A DNA stretch of 64,000 nucleotides from contig JAULSR010000005.1 in NCBI GenBank assembly GCA_030512295.1, forward strand, positions 2,418,001-2,482,000. Direction: 5' to 3'. The notes beneath the pieces are model-generated. The model was not told the origin of the DNA, did not search any database, and was given only the letters and a program-made list of their open reading frames with translations. This stretch comes from Bombardia bombarda. Lineage: Eukaryota; Ascomycota; Sordariomycetes; Sordariales; Lasiosphaeriaceae. Shown here one piece after another: positions 35,635-46,412 of the stretch; position 1 is the stretch's first letter; the number at the start of each line of letters is the position of its first letter. Both the position numbers and the translations under genes were made by a program.

Positions 35635-36834
35635 GCGAGAAGCGAGGTGTGAGAGGAAGCGATGAGGAGGAAGAGGAGACGGAACATCACGTTATTGGTG
35701 GGGACGATGATGACTCGGATGATGAAGAGGAGATGCCGTTGAGGAGTGGTGGTAGACGGTAGCAGTCGTTGTTGTAGTTGTAGCTGCGGTATCCTTTTGT
35801 TTTCTTTTGTTTTGCAGAATGGATGGGCGTGTTTTTGTCTCTTGAGCCAAGCAAACGAGCTTGAGGTCGGTAAAAGGAGGCAAAATGCTGAATTACAGCG
35901 TGCATGCCCCTGTGTATATAAACAACCGCCACCGCCGCCGCCTGGCAAGGGTAGTTTAGCAGGCAGGCTGAGAGGAGAAAGGGCATAATGTAAGCATGGC
36001 GCGATATCCAAATCGCGCCTTTTTATCCATTCATATATCTACTTCGTGGTTTGGACAGTCTCTTTCCTTTCACTTCGTCACCGTGACCATTATCGCAAAG
36101 CATACACAATCAAGCAGGGTATTTTAGCATGAGAAGTCCTCATATAGTCTGATGGATCAATTTGGTATGACTTGTCAAGTTTAATTCTATTTTAATACAG
36201 TTCCCCAGCCCACCAAGACTAGAAACGTACAACTACCACCTATTCTAAGTGTGGATTGAAGTAAAAAACAATGCTGTTTCGTCCGCTCTCCAAATATTCT
36301 GACGAAAATTCATCACAATTCAACTAGGGTAGATAAACGATGTGTTGTAAGCTGCGCTCCTCGAGGAAAGAACGGGCAACTTAGCAGTAAACAGCCCTTC
36401 AAAGCACTGCTACTACTGCTGCGAATTCGTTTTGCTTAAAAGCAACTGGCCGCCCAGCCGATGGATAATTATGCTGTTTTTCTCCCTCTCTCTATGCCAG
36501 AACTTTCTCGTCTCGTAGTCACTGCTCCCCCAAACACAAAAACGAGGACGAACAATCCGGGCCCGAGCCCATGTTCCTTTCTTCCTTCGCTAAAATTCAT
36601 CTCTCTCCCTACTCCCTCCCACAGTCTAGTTGTTGGGATCGGATCATCACGCTATAGATAGCCCAAATTAGACATGAGCCCAACCCTCCTCCTCCTCCTC
36701 ACATCATAGTATTCCATCCCACTTACACCCTCGCCCTGACCCCCACCTCCACCCTCATCCTCGGACCTGGCCCCGTCCTCGCCCGAGATCAGAATCAGGT
36801 TCAGGTTCGGGTCTGCCCACTCCTCCTCGGCCGC
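35635..36834. other. 1.2 kb convergent spacer KEX2 / SNX4
   Basis: The first 128 bp probably encode the true C-terminal tail of KEX2 in another frame. The rest is AT-rich spacer with the 3' ends of two convergent genes. No additional gene is supported. Confidence 0.5.
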
Positions 36835-38397
36835 CTAAGCCGGGAGGATGACGCCCTCCTTCTCCATCTCCAGCACGTAGCGCTCCCAGATGTCAATGGC
36901 GCCGCTATAAAACTCGATATGGGCGTCGGCGAACCCGCCAAACTGGCGCTTGAACTCGACCCGCTTGATCCACTCAAAGTTGTCCACCTCGCGCACGACC
37001 TGGTCGGCAAAGTTGTCCGCCTCGGTGCGCGCCACCTCGACCTCGCGCGTGAGCTCGTCGATGCGCAGCTCCAGCTTGCGCTGGCGGTCGCGGCGGGCCT
37101 GCTCGTGGTCGACGCCCCGCACGTCCTCGATCTTTGAGCGTATGAACCCCCCGGCGCCGCCGAGGGCGGAGCCGGCGCCGTAGCTGTATCCCGAGGCCAG
37201 CATGTCGCGGTCGGCGGTGCTCTTGTTGAGGTACTCGGTCAGCTGCTCGTAGTCGAGCTGCTTCTGCTCGCGGGCCTTGAGGAGATTCTTAAGCGCCCCA
37301 CTGTAGGCCACCATGTCGCGCAGCGAGCCGAGGTAGTCCTGGTCCGTGTGCTCCTTGAGCTTCTTGAGCCCGGCCGCCGTGTCCTCGACCGAGGCGGCGA
37401 AGGCGTGCACGGCCGACTCGACGCCGGGCTCGAGGAGGATCAGCTTCTGGAACTGCTCCGCCAGGTCCTTAAGGTCCGTCTCGAGGTCGGCCTCGCGCCG
37501 CGCCACGCGCGCCACAATCTTCTCGACCGAGTTGAGGTCCTCGTCCAGCTTGTCGCTCTTCTCCTTGACCTCGATAAAGCGCCGGTCCGGCTTGTGCACC
37601 TTGGTGAACGCGTTCATAAAGCTGTCGGCGAAGCTATCAAAGACGCCACCGCCGCCGGAAGCTGCCGCTGCTGCCGCTGCCGCGGACCCAGGTGTTGCCT
37701 CGGGAGCCGCCCCGGGCGGTGCCAGTGATCCCCGCGCGGACCGGCTGCGCATGGTGGCGTTCCAGTCGGTGCTCTCGAGGAAGATGTGCAGGATGTTGGC
37801 GCGGCGCAGGATGGGGTGGAGGGCGAGCCGTGACAGGAAGCGCTGCAGCGACGAGGCCCGTCTCGCTGTGAAGTCGGGCCCGAACCGGTCGCCCCGCACG
37901 TATTCCATGCGCTGCTTGTCGGGCAGCGGCGGGACGGCGCATCCTTGAAACTCCCGGCACAGGACCTTGTATAGGAAGACAAAGTCGGTAAATCGCCGGC
38001 GTACCGCGGTGGTGGGTTTCTGGAAGGTGGTGAATGTGGTCTGGCAGGTAAAGTAGGTAGGCAGCTAGTTAGCGGCACTGCACATACATTGGCACCTGAA
38101 CTGCGCAGGCAAGTCTGTACATACGTTTGTAGTAATTAGGTAGGAAACATAGGCGTCCTTGGTTCCGTCGTTCTCCTTGTGCGCATCCGACACAGTGCAA
38201 TCTAGAATCTCGCCGCCGTGGCCGGGGCCGACATCGAGGTCGGCCTCCCCCGGCCTTGCGCCATCGGGCCTGCCCAGAGGGTATTGCGGACTGCTGGGCT
38301 CATGTGATGACGACGTACTCGGCCCTGTCGCTGGCCCGGTGTTCTGCTCGCTATGCCACGAGATGTTGGAGAAGTTGTCCTGGTCGATGACGGCCAT
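36835..38397 (-). CDS. SNX4: Sorting nexin SNX4/ATG24
   Basis: A 492-residue PX-BAR protein, exons 38397-38125 and 38040-36835, joined in phase (YLITTN|TTFTTFQKP). The PX domain (about residues 60-190) shows the phosphoinositide-binding RRRFTDFVFLYKVLC block and the proline loop VPPLPDKQR, then LHPILRRANILHIFLES. The second half is a helical BAR region with charged heptads (KLELRIDELTREVEVARTEAD) and ends with IDIWERYVLEME, typical of SNX4. The protein binds PI3P on endosomes, recycles cargo such as SNAREs to the Golgi, and in fungi supports selective autophagy and pexophagy as Atg24. An alanine run and a glycine-rich loop lie between PX and BAR. The start at 38397 gives the acidic N-terminus that precedes the PX domain in fungal homologues. 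Confidence 0.92.
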
Positions 38398-39401
38398 GTT
38401 GGATGATAAGGAGGGAGGGAGTTGGTGGGATGATGCGAGCGATGGAGCAAGGTGCCGGCTCGCCCGCTTGCGTTGGAGACCTTTCTAAACTCAGTTCGAG
38501 TGTGCTTGCAATCGGTCAGGTGGACAATCGTAAACTTTAACGTCTGGGTTTGGCTTGTGTGCTGTGTTGCGGCGTCTGGGTTGGTTGGTTGGTATGGATG
38601 GAGGCTCTGTCTGACGTTTGGGGGATTGACGTATTATGGCGGGGGAGCTCTGGGGGAGTGGGCAGAGGGGCGCTGGCGCATCATAGTGGGCGGGCGATAA
38701 GGTTACACGACAGCAGGTGAGCTTGCGTACCTCCCGTCTTTTCTGTAAAAAGCTAAAGTACCTTCAGGTACCTAGGTACTGTACACTCCGCCTCTTCCCA
38801 GGCAGCACTTTCTGTCCGTTGCATGGGTAGGTATCTATGAATTTGTCAATCGTTGCTCTCGATATGAGAATGGTTACGATGAAACTTAGGCTCTCTCGAG
38901 ATGAGAAAGAGCAATCCGTCCACCTTTCCATCTAACGTCAATTTACTTTCCGAGTTGGCAACAATGATGGTAATCATCGAGTGTTATTGAACAAAGAGTA
39001 AGAAAGCCCGATTTAACTTGTGCGATTTGGTACATTAACGAGACGAAGGAGACTTATTAAATCGCTGATGAAATGGGATTCTTTTTTATACACATTGCTC
39101 GTGTCGAGAGATGTTGGTCTATGGTGTCCCCGGTTATTTATCCTTTCAAAACCATACTCCTGTTATGATAAACCCCGGATTCTTTTGTGTATGGGGGTGT
39201 GTCACCATTTCCACTCCCCTTTTTCTATACCTGTAAAATCAAGCCTTCTCCGCTCTGGGATGTGTAATCAAACATCACAAAAGATAAGAAGCCAAAATCA
39301 ATCAAAGGACCATGAATGCACCACCCCGAGAGAATTTTTCTACAACTCGCTGTAGCGCACCTTCGCTGTTAGCCCATCACTCGCTCGCTCGCTCGCTCGC
39401 T
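38398..39401. promoter_or_regulatory. Spacer with SNX4 promoter and LETM1 3' end
   Basis: About 1 kb between two minus-strand genes. It holds ACCTTCAGGTACCTAGGTAC at 38760-38779, a clear member of the recurring motif family, and a CTCG tetranucleotide run next to the LETM1 stop. No gene is supported. Confidence 0.5.
39380..39400 (+). repeat. CTCG/GCTC tetranucleotide run
   Basis: About five units of CTCG (ACTCGCTCGCTCGCTCGC) lie directly after the LETM1 stop codon on the minus strand, so in its 3' untranslated region. Confidence 0.85.
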
Positions 39402-41130
39402 TCACTTCTCCGCCGTCTTTTCCGACGCCTTCTGCTCGGATTTCACCTCGGCCTCCTCCACGCGTGCTGCATCGGCGCCCTCTTGCTCTGCATCCACAGC
39501 CTCGCTGACCTGTGCCTTCTCAACACCGTCAGCCTCGGCCTGCGCCTGCCTCTCCTCCTTCTCGTCGATATCCTCAGTGTCTCTCGGCGTGGCGAAGCCC
39601 GTCTTCTGGTTCTCCTGGTCCTGCTCGAGCTCCTCGTTGATCAGCTCCTGCTGCTCCTTGAGCACCTCGAGGCGCTGCTTGTTGGTAGCCGCGCCCTCGG
39701 CGTTGTGAACCTCGAGCTCGATCTCGTGGAAGAGCTCCTCGGGAATTGACGAAAGCACGCCCGTGAGGGCCTCGATCTGGCTGGAGACCTCGGAATCCTT
39801 CCGTGCCTGGCCGTACATGTAGGCGTTGCTGAGCACCAACAAGGTGGACGGGACACCGTCGCGGAGGCGCAAGTCCAACCAGGTCTGAAGGTCCTCCCTG
39901 AGTCTAGCGGGGGACACGCCGTAAGTCTTAATTCCGCGGCTGGCACAGGCGATCTGGAGCTCAGACACCGAAAGGCTGTCGACGCCCTCGTAGCTAATGG
40001 CACGGTCGTCTCTCTTAATCTGGCGCATGCGGTGACGGATCTGATACCGGAGCATCATGTCTGAACCGAAAGTGTTGAGATTGAGATAGCGGCACATGGA
40101 GACAAGCTGCGGCCTGGACAGGTTGTCCAAGGTGACATCGTCCTTGAAGACCTTGCAAACCTTGATCACGTCCTCTGCTGTGGGCTTCTCTCCAGTAGCG
40201 CGGACCTTGCGGAAAAAGTTGGTAAACTCCTCCTTTTGCGCAGTTGCCTGCGTCAATGGGAGGCCCGTCTCCCTCATGGTCTGGCGAAGGAAGTCGCTAA
40301 CCTCCCTCCGGGTAGCCCGGAGCGTAGAGGCCTTCTGGTCCTTTGACTTCTGTCCCTCGTATGTGCTGGGGAGCATGTTGGGGAAGAGCTTGAGCGCTAC
40401 GGGAAGCAGCAGCTCCGCGAAGGGCACAATGACGAAGACGGAAAAGGGGACCAGTCGGCCGAGATCCTGGACCGTCCTTTGAAGTTGGCGGTGTTCTCTC
40501 CTGGTGAGCTCGTATCCGGCCGCCATCTTCAAGGCGAGCCGGGAGCTGATCCTGACCTCAGTTGCCAGCAGCTTCGTGCCGTCCCAGTAATGATGTACCT
40601 CCTTCATGATCTTCTGGCCCAGGGTCAGCTTCTGCTCCTCCTTCTTGGCCTCAGTCTTCTCCGCGCTGTTCTCCTTCTGGGCAGCAAGCTGTGTGAGCGA
40701 GGCATCGTCCTCGGCGGGTGTCTTGGCGCCGGGCTTGACCTCGCTCGTCTCGGTCTTGGACTTGGTGGCAGTCTTGGTAGCGCCTGCGCTCTCCTTCGAA
40801 AGTGGTTTCTTAGCCTGGTCCGAGTTGAAGCCTGGTGGCGGGCCTGAAGGGGGGCCTGATCCGTGAGTGCTAGTCCCGGTGGTCAGGGTCCGGAGGGGGA
40901 TAAGCAGCGCAGTCGTCGGGTTGTTGAGCATCAAGTTTCTTGAGTTGCGCGCGAGATGGATCGAGGTGGCCAGCAGAGCTGATCTGGGCAAGCCATGGCC
41001 TACGTAACCGGTTATCAGCCAAGGGAACCGCAAACGGCCTTGCATACGAAAAAGGGGTATATTTACCGGCACCACCCATAAAAGGGTTGATGACCATGGC
41101 CCGGCGTGCGACGGTCGCGGAGGCGCTCAT
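39402..41130 (-). CDS. MDM38: LETM1/MDM38 mitochondrial inner-membrane protein
   Basis: A 553-residue protein, exons 41130-41067 and 40999-39402. The N-terminus is basic and free of acidic residues over the first 60 positions, as expected for a mitochondrial presequence. A Lys/Glu-rich linker leads to the LETM1 core: a helix before the membrane (ALKMAAGYELTRREHRQLQRT), one span (LVPFSVFVIVPFAELLLPVALK) and the matrix ribosome-binding-like domain with repeated LRYQIRHRMRQIKRDDRAI and SPARLREDLQTWLDL blocks. The C-terminus is an acidic Ala/Glu-rich coiled coil. LETM1/Mdm38 proteins are needed for K+/H+ exchange, matrix volume control and insertion of mitochondrially made proteins. The 67-nt intron joins INPFMGGAG to HGLPRSAL; the frame also reads through from a Met at 41075, which would lose the presequence start. 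Confidence 0.93.
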
Positions 41131-43061
41131 GATGGGGTATCGTATGACGCTGTTCGCTGGTATCGCTGTCGTTCTTTTTGTTGTTTATTCCAGTCGATTA
41201 TCCCGACTGCAACAGAGATGGTAGAGATGGTAGAGAGCGGGTCCTGTGTGCGAAGAGCAAACCAGGAGTGGCAGAGTCCCAGCGGGAACCTAGTACTATT
41301 ATTATAGTGAAAAGCGACGGAGACCCCAACAGATTCGCCCTTTGGAACTGCCAGCGATTCACGAAAGACGGTAAGAGGATGATGGTCGCAAAGAGCGTGG
41401 TTGATTTGATGGACAGTTCGTCTAAAAAGTATACAGGCAGAAGATGAATGGGTATGAGAGGGAGGCGACAGTCGAGAAGAGAGAGCGTCAGCAGAAGAAG
41501 TGCGGTTGATCAATCAAAAAGCGGCTCAAACAGGAAAGGTGACATCAAAATCCAGTGTTTTCCGCGTCGGATGCATCGCATTACAGGCCTGCCAGCGCCA
41601 GTGTCTAGGCCCACAATTGCTTCTTTCGCAGGCGATACGAGCACGACTCAAGATCCGACTCGAGTCACGTGGCCAGACTGAGTAATGCCCCCTGAGGGGG
41701 GCTGACAAAGCTTCTCTGGCTCCTGAAGCTGCAATCACAAGCTGGAACCAGTTCGGCTTCTTGTCGGATTTACGATGGCATCTGGTTTGACACTATCTTC
41801 TTGTTTACATGGAAGTGCATGAAGAACAAGTGAAGTAACAGGAAGGATAAATATTGGGCTGCCAGGCGTACTTTGCTGGCCGTCACCGTCGACCGATATC
41901 AAGCAAATCTTCGGACCACCACCATCTGTCTATTTATCTATAGCCTGTTTGACTCGGTTCGGCTTCTTTTAGTGAAACTTTCCGTGACGCCTTCGAGTCA
42001 GATGCTCGAGGGTGCGTTTCAACGGGACACATTATTTAAACCCAAGTACAGCCCATGCATCTACTGATAAACCAGTAGTCGTTTGAAGAGTCGTTGAAGG
42101 TGTCCGACCTCTGATCAAACGGCAGAACCGGAAAGCATCAAATGGACCGACTGATTGCCGGAGCTCCCCGAAGTCGGTGTTATATCGAGGTACCTCGTTT
42201 GGGTACCTGCAGGCCAGCGCATCCATCGGGGTCCGGGCTCCGACCTCAACAAAAAACGGGTTTCGTGGAATTTGGTGAGTGATGAGCGGCGAGCCACCGT
42301 GCCACTGGATGGCGTCGCCCAATCCCTGTCTGCCGTGCAAGTTTCGGTGGCTCGGTGCACCCCAACTCCTCGAGTGCCCTCGGGTTAAGCGGGTGCGTCA
42401 GCGCGTGCACCCGTGCCTCCAGCGTGCCCACCCACTGATCTGATTCCCCGCGACCTTTAATTCACATCGTCGCATGCCCGTGCATTGGATTGGCGTCGAA
42501 AACACCGAAAGTTGGGGGGTCGGGAACGGTTACCGGTTGGCCTGCCCTATCGTTCGTGCAGCAAGCAAGCAAGCAAGCAAGCAAGCCTCCAGACTCCAGA
42601 CTCCAGACTCCAGCTTATTTAGGTTCTCCGGGGATTCCATTCCTGGAAACAAGCTTGATAAGCTCCGGTCCCCATTCCCGTTTCCCTCCACTTGGGCCCT
42701 TGGGGTTTTATGAGCCGCCGTTTTTTTTTTAGAACTACATGGATATCTGAGCAATCAACCCACGTTCTCTACCAGACTATCCATTCTCCAGATTTGGCTA
42801 TGGAGTATTCGTGATTTAAGTTGGAGCTGAGCACGCGTCCCGCTCCTCCTCATCTACTCGGTCCTCGGCTGCACTTGATCGCCTGGTGCCGATCGACTTT
42901 CCCCGCACTGCACCAAAGAGGCCGCTTTCGCATCCCCCGTATCCATACCTACTGCCCGCCCCGTGAGACAAACTTGACAACATCTCTTATCGTCCGTTGT
43001 ACTCTCTGATTTCCTCGGCATAAACTCGCGTTTGGATTTCTAGGCGACCACCTACTTAGGC
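41131..43061. promoter_or_regulatory. 1.9 kb divergent spacer LETM1 / adenylate kinase
   Basis: No gene is supported. It includes tandem GCAA units and CTCCAGA repeats at 42560-42613, a T-run at 42720-42730, and GGTACCT motifs at 42189-42216. It presumably holds both promoters. Confidence 0.45.
42560..42613 (+). repeat. Two adjacent tandem repeats: (GCAA)n and (CTCCAGA)n
   Basis: About six GCAA units (AGCAAGCAAGCAAGCAAGC) are followed immediately by CTCCAGA units (three full copies and a partial one). Simple sequence; function unknown. Confidence 0.9.
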
Positions 43062-43966
43062 ATGATGCGCCTCCGCAAAGCTGCGCGCGTCATCCTTGTT
43101 GGGGCGCCAGGAGTTGGAAAGGGAACACAGTCGGAACGGCTGCTACGACGCTTCCCCCAGCTTTCCTCTATCAGCTCTGGAGACCTGCTTCGGCACAATG
43201 TCAAGCAAAGAACCCCCCTCGGTCAGTTGAGATTGTCTTCTTAGGGGCCGCTGCCCAGGGCTGTGCGGAAGCAGAGTATTGACACCAGCGGTTTACCGTA
43301 GGCATCAAGGTCGAGAGCACAATGAAGACGGGCGGCCTTGTATCTGACGACCTAATACTCCGGCTCATCAGCAACGAGCTCAACCAGCGCGGGTGGCTGT
43401 TCGCGGGCCACCCGTCGGCCAACGTCATAACCCTCGCGTCGTCGGACGTCAGCGCGACTGGGTCGCAAGCCATCGACGACACTGCCGAGGTGGAGGCATT
43501 CATCTCGTCGCCTGTGCACGCTCGGGGGGGCTCCGTCGAGCCTCGGCCATCCGACGACCCCTCGGCCTCGTTCCTCCTCGATGGCTTCCCCCGCACAGCG
43601 TTACAGGCCGACCGGCTGGATGAGATAGTACCCATCAACCTGGCCGTGTCAATCAAGACGCCCCTCGACGTCATCATGGAGCGCATTTCGGGCCGCTGGG
43701 TGCACGAGCCATCGGGCAGAGTCTACAATACAACTTTTCATGCGCCCAAGGTTCCTGGCATCGACGATGTGACTGGGGAGCCGCTGGTACGCAGAGCCGA
43801 TGACAAGGACGAAATCTATCGCGCGAGGTTTCAAAAGTTTCAAGAAACCAGCGAGCCCCTGTTGGAACATTACGCGCGCAAGGGTGTCTTGTGGGAGGTT
43901 GAGGGCATGAGCAGCGACGAGATCAGCCCCAAATTGTTTGCAGAATTTGAACGCCGCTTTGTCTAG
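43062..43966 (+). CDS. ADK2: Adenylate kinase, mitochondrial GTP:AMP type (ADK2/AK3-like)
   Basis: A 274-residue nucleotide kinase, exons 43062-43221 and 43302-43966. The Walker A GAPGVGKGT spans residues 14-22; the NMP-binding part (SSGDLLRHNV, GGLVSDDLILRLI), the FLLDGFPRT block and the LID (GRWVHEPSGRVYNTTFHAPK) follow in the standard order. The LID carries the HxPSGRxYN signature instead of zinc cysteines. The family moves a phosphate between GTP (or ITP) and AMP in the mitochondrial matrix. The basic N-terminus could work as an uncleaved import signal. Between the GWLF segment and FLLDGFPRT there is an insertion of roughly 35-40 residues rich in Ser, Asp and Ala, compared with the few residues usual in AK3. 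Two Met codons (43062 and 43065) are adjacent; I used the first. Confidence 0.93.
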
Positions 43967-46412
43967 TGCCTGCCTGTTAACGGTGTTTTTTTTTTTTTTT
44001 GTTTGCTTTTTGTATAATTGCGGTACCCTTGGGAATAGCTGTTTGAGGTTTCCAGCAACTAGTGGCGGTGTTGGTGCAATGCCGGTTCGCATCTACAGGG
44101 CGTCGGGGCGTTCACGGATCGGATGAGAGGGTCTCCTGACTCTGGACATGGCGTTTGGGAACTAGTCAGGTCTTTCGCGTTCTTGTAGGACGCGTGTAAG
44201 GAATATCGGTATGAGTTTTTATTTTAAGCGTGTCGGGGGTGAGGGCTGTACTTGAGGCCCTCCTTCGGCTGATTATAGTCACAAACCCGCCAATTGAGAA
44301 GCTACATGGACGCGCGATTTGGTCCAGGCTGGCATAATTCTCGGAACACTTTTCCACCTTATTTGATATGTTACTTCGGAGGACAAGATCCTCCTGCAGG
44401 TCAGCGCGTACCTGCAGCATCCTCTTGACCGCGTCCACCATGTGATTTTGTCAGCCCCGAACACGGCAGCAACGAATACGTGATTGCTCGTGTACTGTAT
44501 GGAGCATCACAGTCCATAATCCCATGTGCTTGTGGGCGAATGACCCTGGCCTTCAGGACCTTCAATCGTGTCGCCCATGCCAAAATAAATACGGTCTAAG
44601 TTTCTTCCGTGCAAAAGAAACTTCCATCAAGTCGCCTTGGCACGGATCCATCCATGGCCCAGACTCCATTCAAAACTGTTCATATAAGAAATCCCATCCC
44701 CCTTCCACTTAGCTCTCTCTTTTCCTTGTCCTTCATCACGGCAATCGTGTTCGTGGTTCCACAGTTCGCGGCAAGTCGTTTCGCAGACTGCTGGCAGTCT
44801 CGTGGCCACGAACCACCCACATCAGGTAAGAACCGACATACGAGTTTCCTTTTTTATTTCACCACCAAACCCCTGCATGATTAAACACTTCCACCTACTT
44901 CGCAGTTTCCTCGCTAGCCGTCACCAGAGCCTATTCTAGACGTGCGTTGAGCGCTCTTATACCTTCCTTGGATGTATGATAGCACGGCTGGACTATCAAT
45001 ACTTTTCGTGACAAATCATTGATGAAGAAACCGTTTGCTAACTTTGCTTCGCGCTTAGATCTCGGCTGGTTGTGATCAGATGCAATGGTGTTGGTTACTG
45101 TAGAGAAAAATATAACAAAATACAATCAAGTTTCAAAACAGAATGTCGTTACCGTTTGATCGTGACTGCTGCTACAATGTTACGTGATTAATACGTTTCA
45201 GCACCCTTTTCTTCTTCTAGACTTTTTCACGATGGAGCTAGAAGGTGTCAACCACCTCAAGGTTCAGTCGCTTAGCCGTTTTGCTGGGATCAAGATCTCG
45301 GGTGCCCAAGCTTGCGGGTCTTGCCGCCGCTATCGACGAGAGATCAATCAACTCATATCAATCGTCATGAGATAAGCTCCAAGATTGTGCACGGATGTGT
45401 TCATTCTTCTCTGCCTTTAAGAGAGCCATGTCAGATTCATGCAATAGGAGCTGTAGGTCAGTAAAGGACATTTAATCCTCCATGCATATGGAAGGTTACC
45501 TGCTTTTTGAGGGTGTCCTTCCCCGCATGGCGGGACGACCATGTGCCTTCGACACCAGGGGTGGACGGAATGGTGGGGTAGCCTGATCAGCTTTGGGGTA
45601 ACCAGAAAGCACGCACTTGCACCGCACTACACACAGTTCCTAACTTCCTGCACAATACAGGATAGTAGGTAGTAGTAGAATAAACCCGCGCTGCCGCCGC
45701 CGCAGCAGCAGCAGCGCCTCATGCTTTCAGTGCCGCCTGTTCCTGTCCTCCAGTCCCGTCACAGTCCGGCTCCTTGGCACGCGGTGGCTATGAATCCTCA
45801 TGACGACCTTCAATGATACACACTTCCAACTTTCTGTCCTGCCCCGTGGCTGGCCTCGTCGTTCCATTGTTCCCCCCTCCTTGTGCTTTGTCCATCCTTC
45901 ATCTTGCACATTCACCCCGTTACCTTGTTGCTGGATACTGGCCTCCTGAATTGAAGACAACAATCAATCACTCGCGACCTCAGTGCCAGTTAGCATTGGG
46001 GAGGTGTTGCATTCGTTGGACGCACAAGAGACCCCGCGATCTTGGTCAGTCAGTCAGACAGTCAGTTGGGGCATGAGGGGATAATGTCCATGGTGGAGGT
46101 AGGGCAATTGCCATAACTCTTATAACTGCTCTCCGTTTGGGGATTTTGACCTCATTTTTTTTTTTACAGTTCTATTTCTCATCTCGTTCTTTTTCTTATA
46201 ACTTTCGTGTCCATATATGAAATCTGTCTCCAACTGAAGTTTCACGAGGCGGTTGTTACCTGGGATTGTCTGTTAAGCTTTGTGGCTTTCAAACCTTCTC
46301 GAAGACTGCCAGTTGAGCTGGCAAACTGTTTTCTGGGCCTTCACCTCGTTCCTCACACAGAGCCTTCTCCCTTCTCTTGATACAAAAAATCGCCTTTCTG
46401 CCCATTCCAAAC
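43967..46412. other. 2.4 kb spacer between adenylate kinase and GH76 genes
   Basis: Both flanking genes are on the plus strand. I see no frame with family similarity. A T-run sits just after the kinase stop (43987-44000). A CCGCCGCAGCAGCAGCAGC stretch lies near 45698-45716, and CAGT repeats near 46045-46063. The last 270 bp before the GH76 start are strongly C/T-rich, with a T-run at 46157-46167, as in many fungal promoters. Confidence 0.4.
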
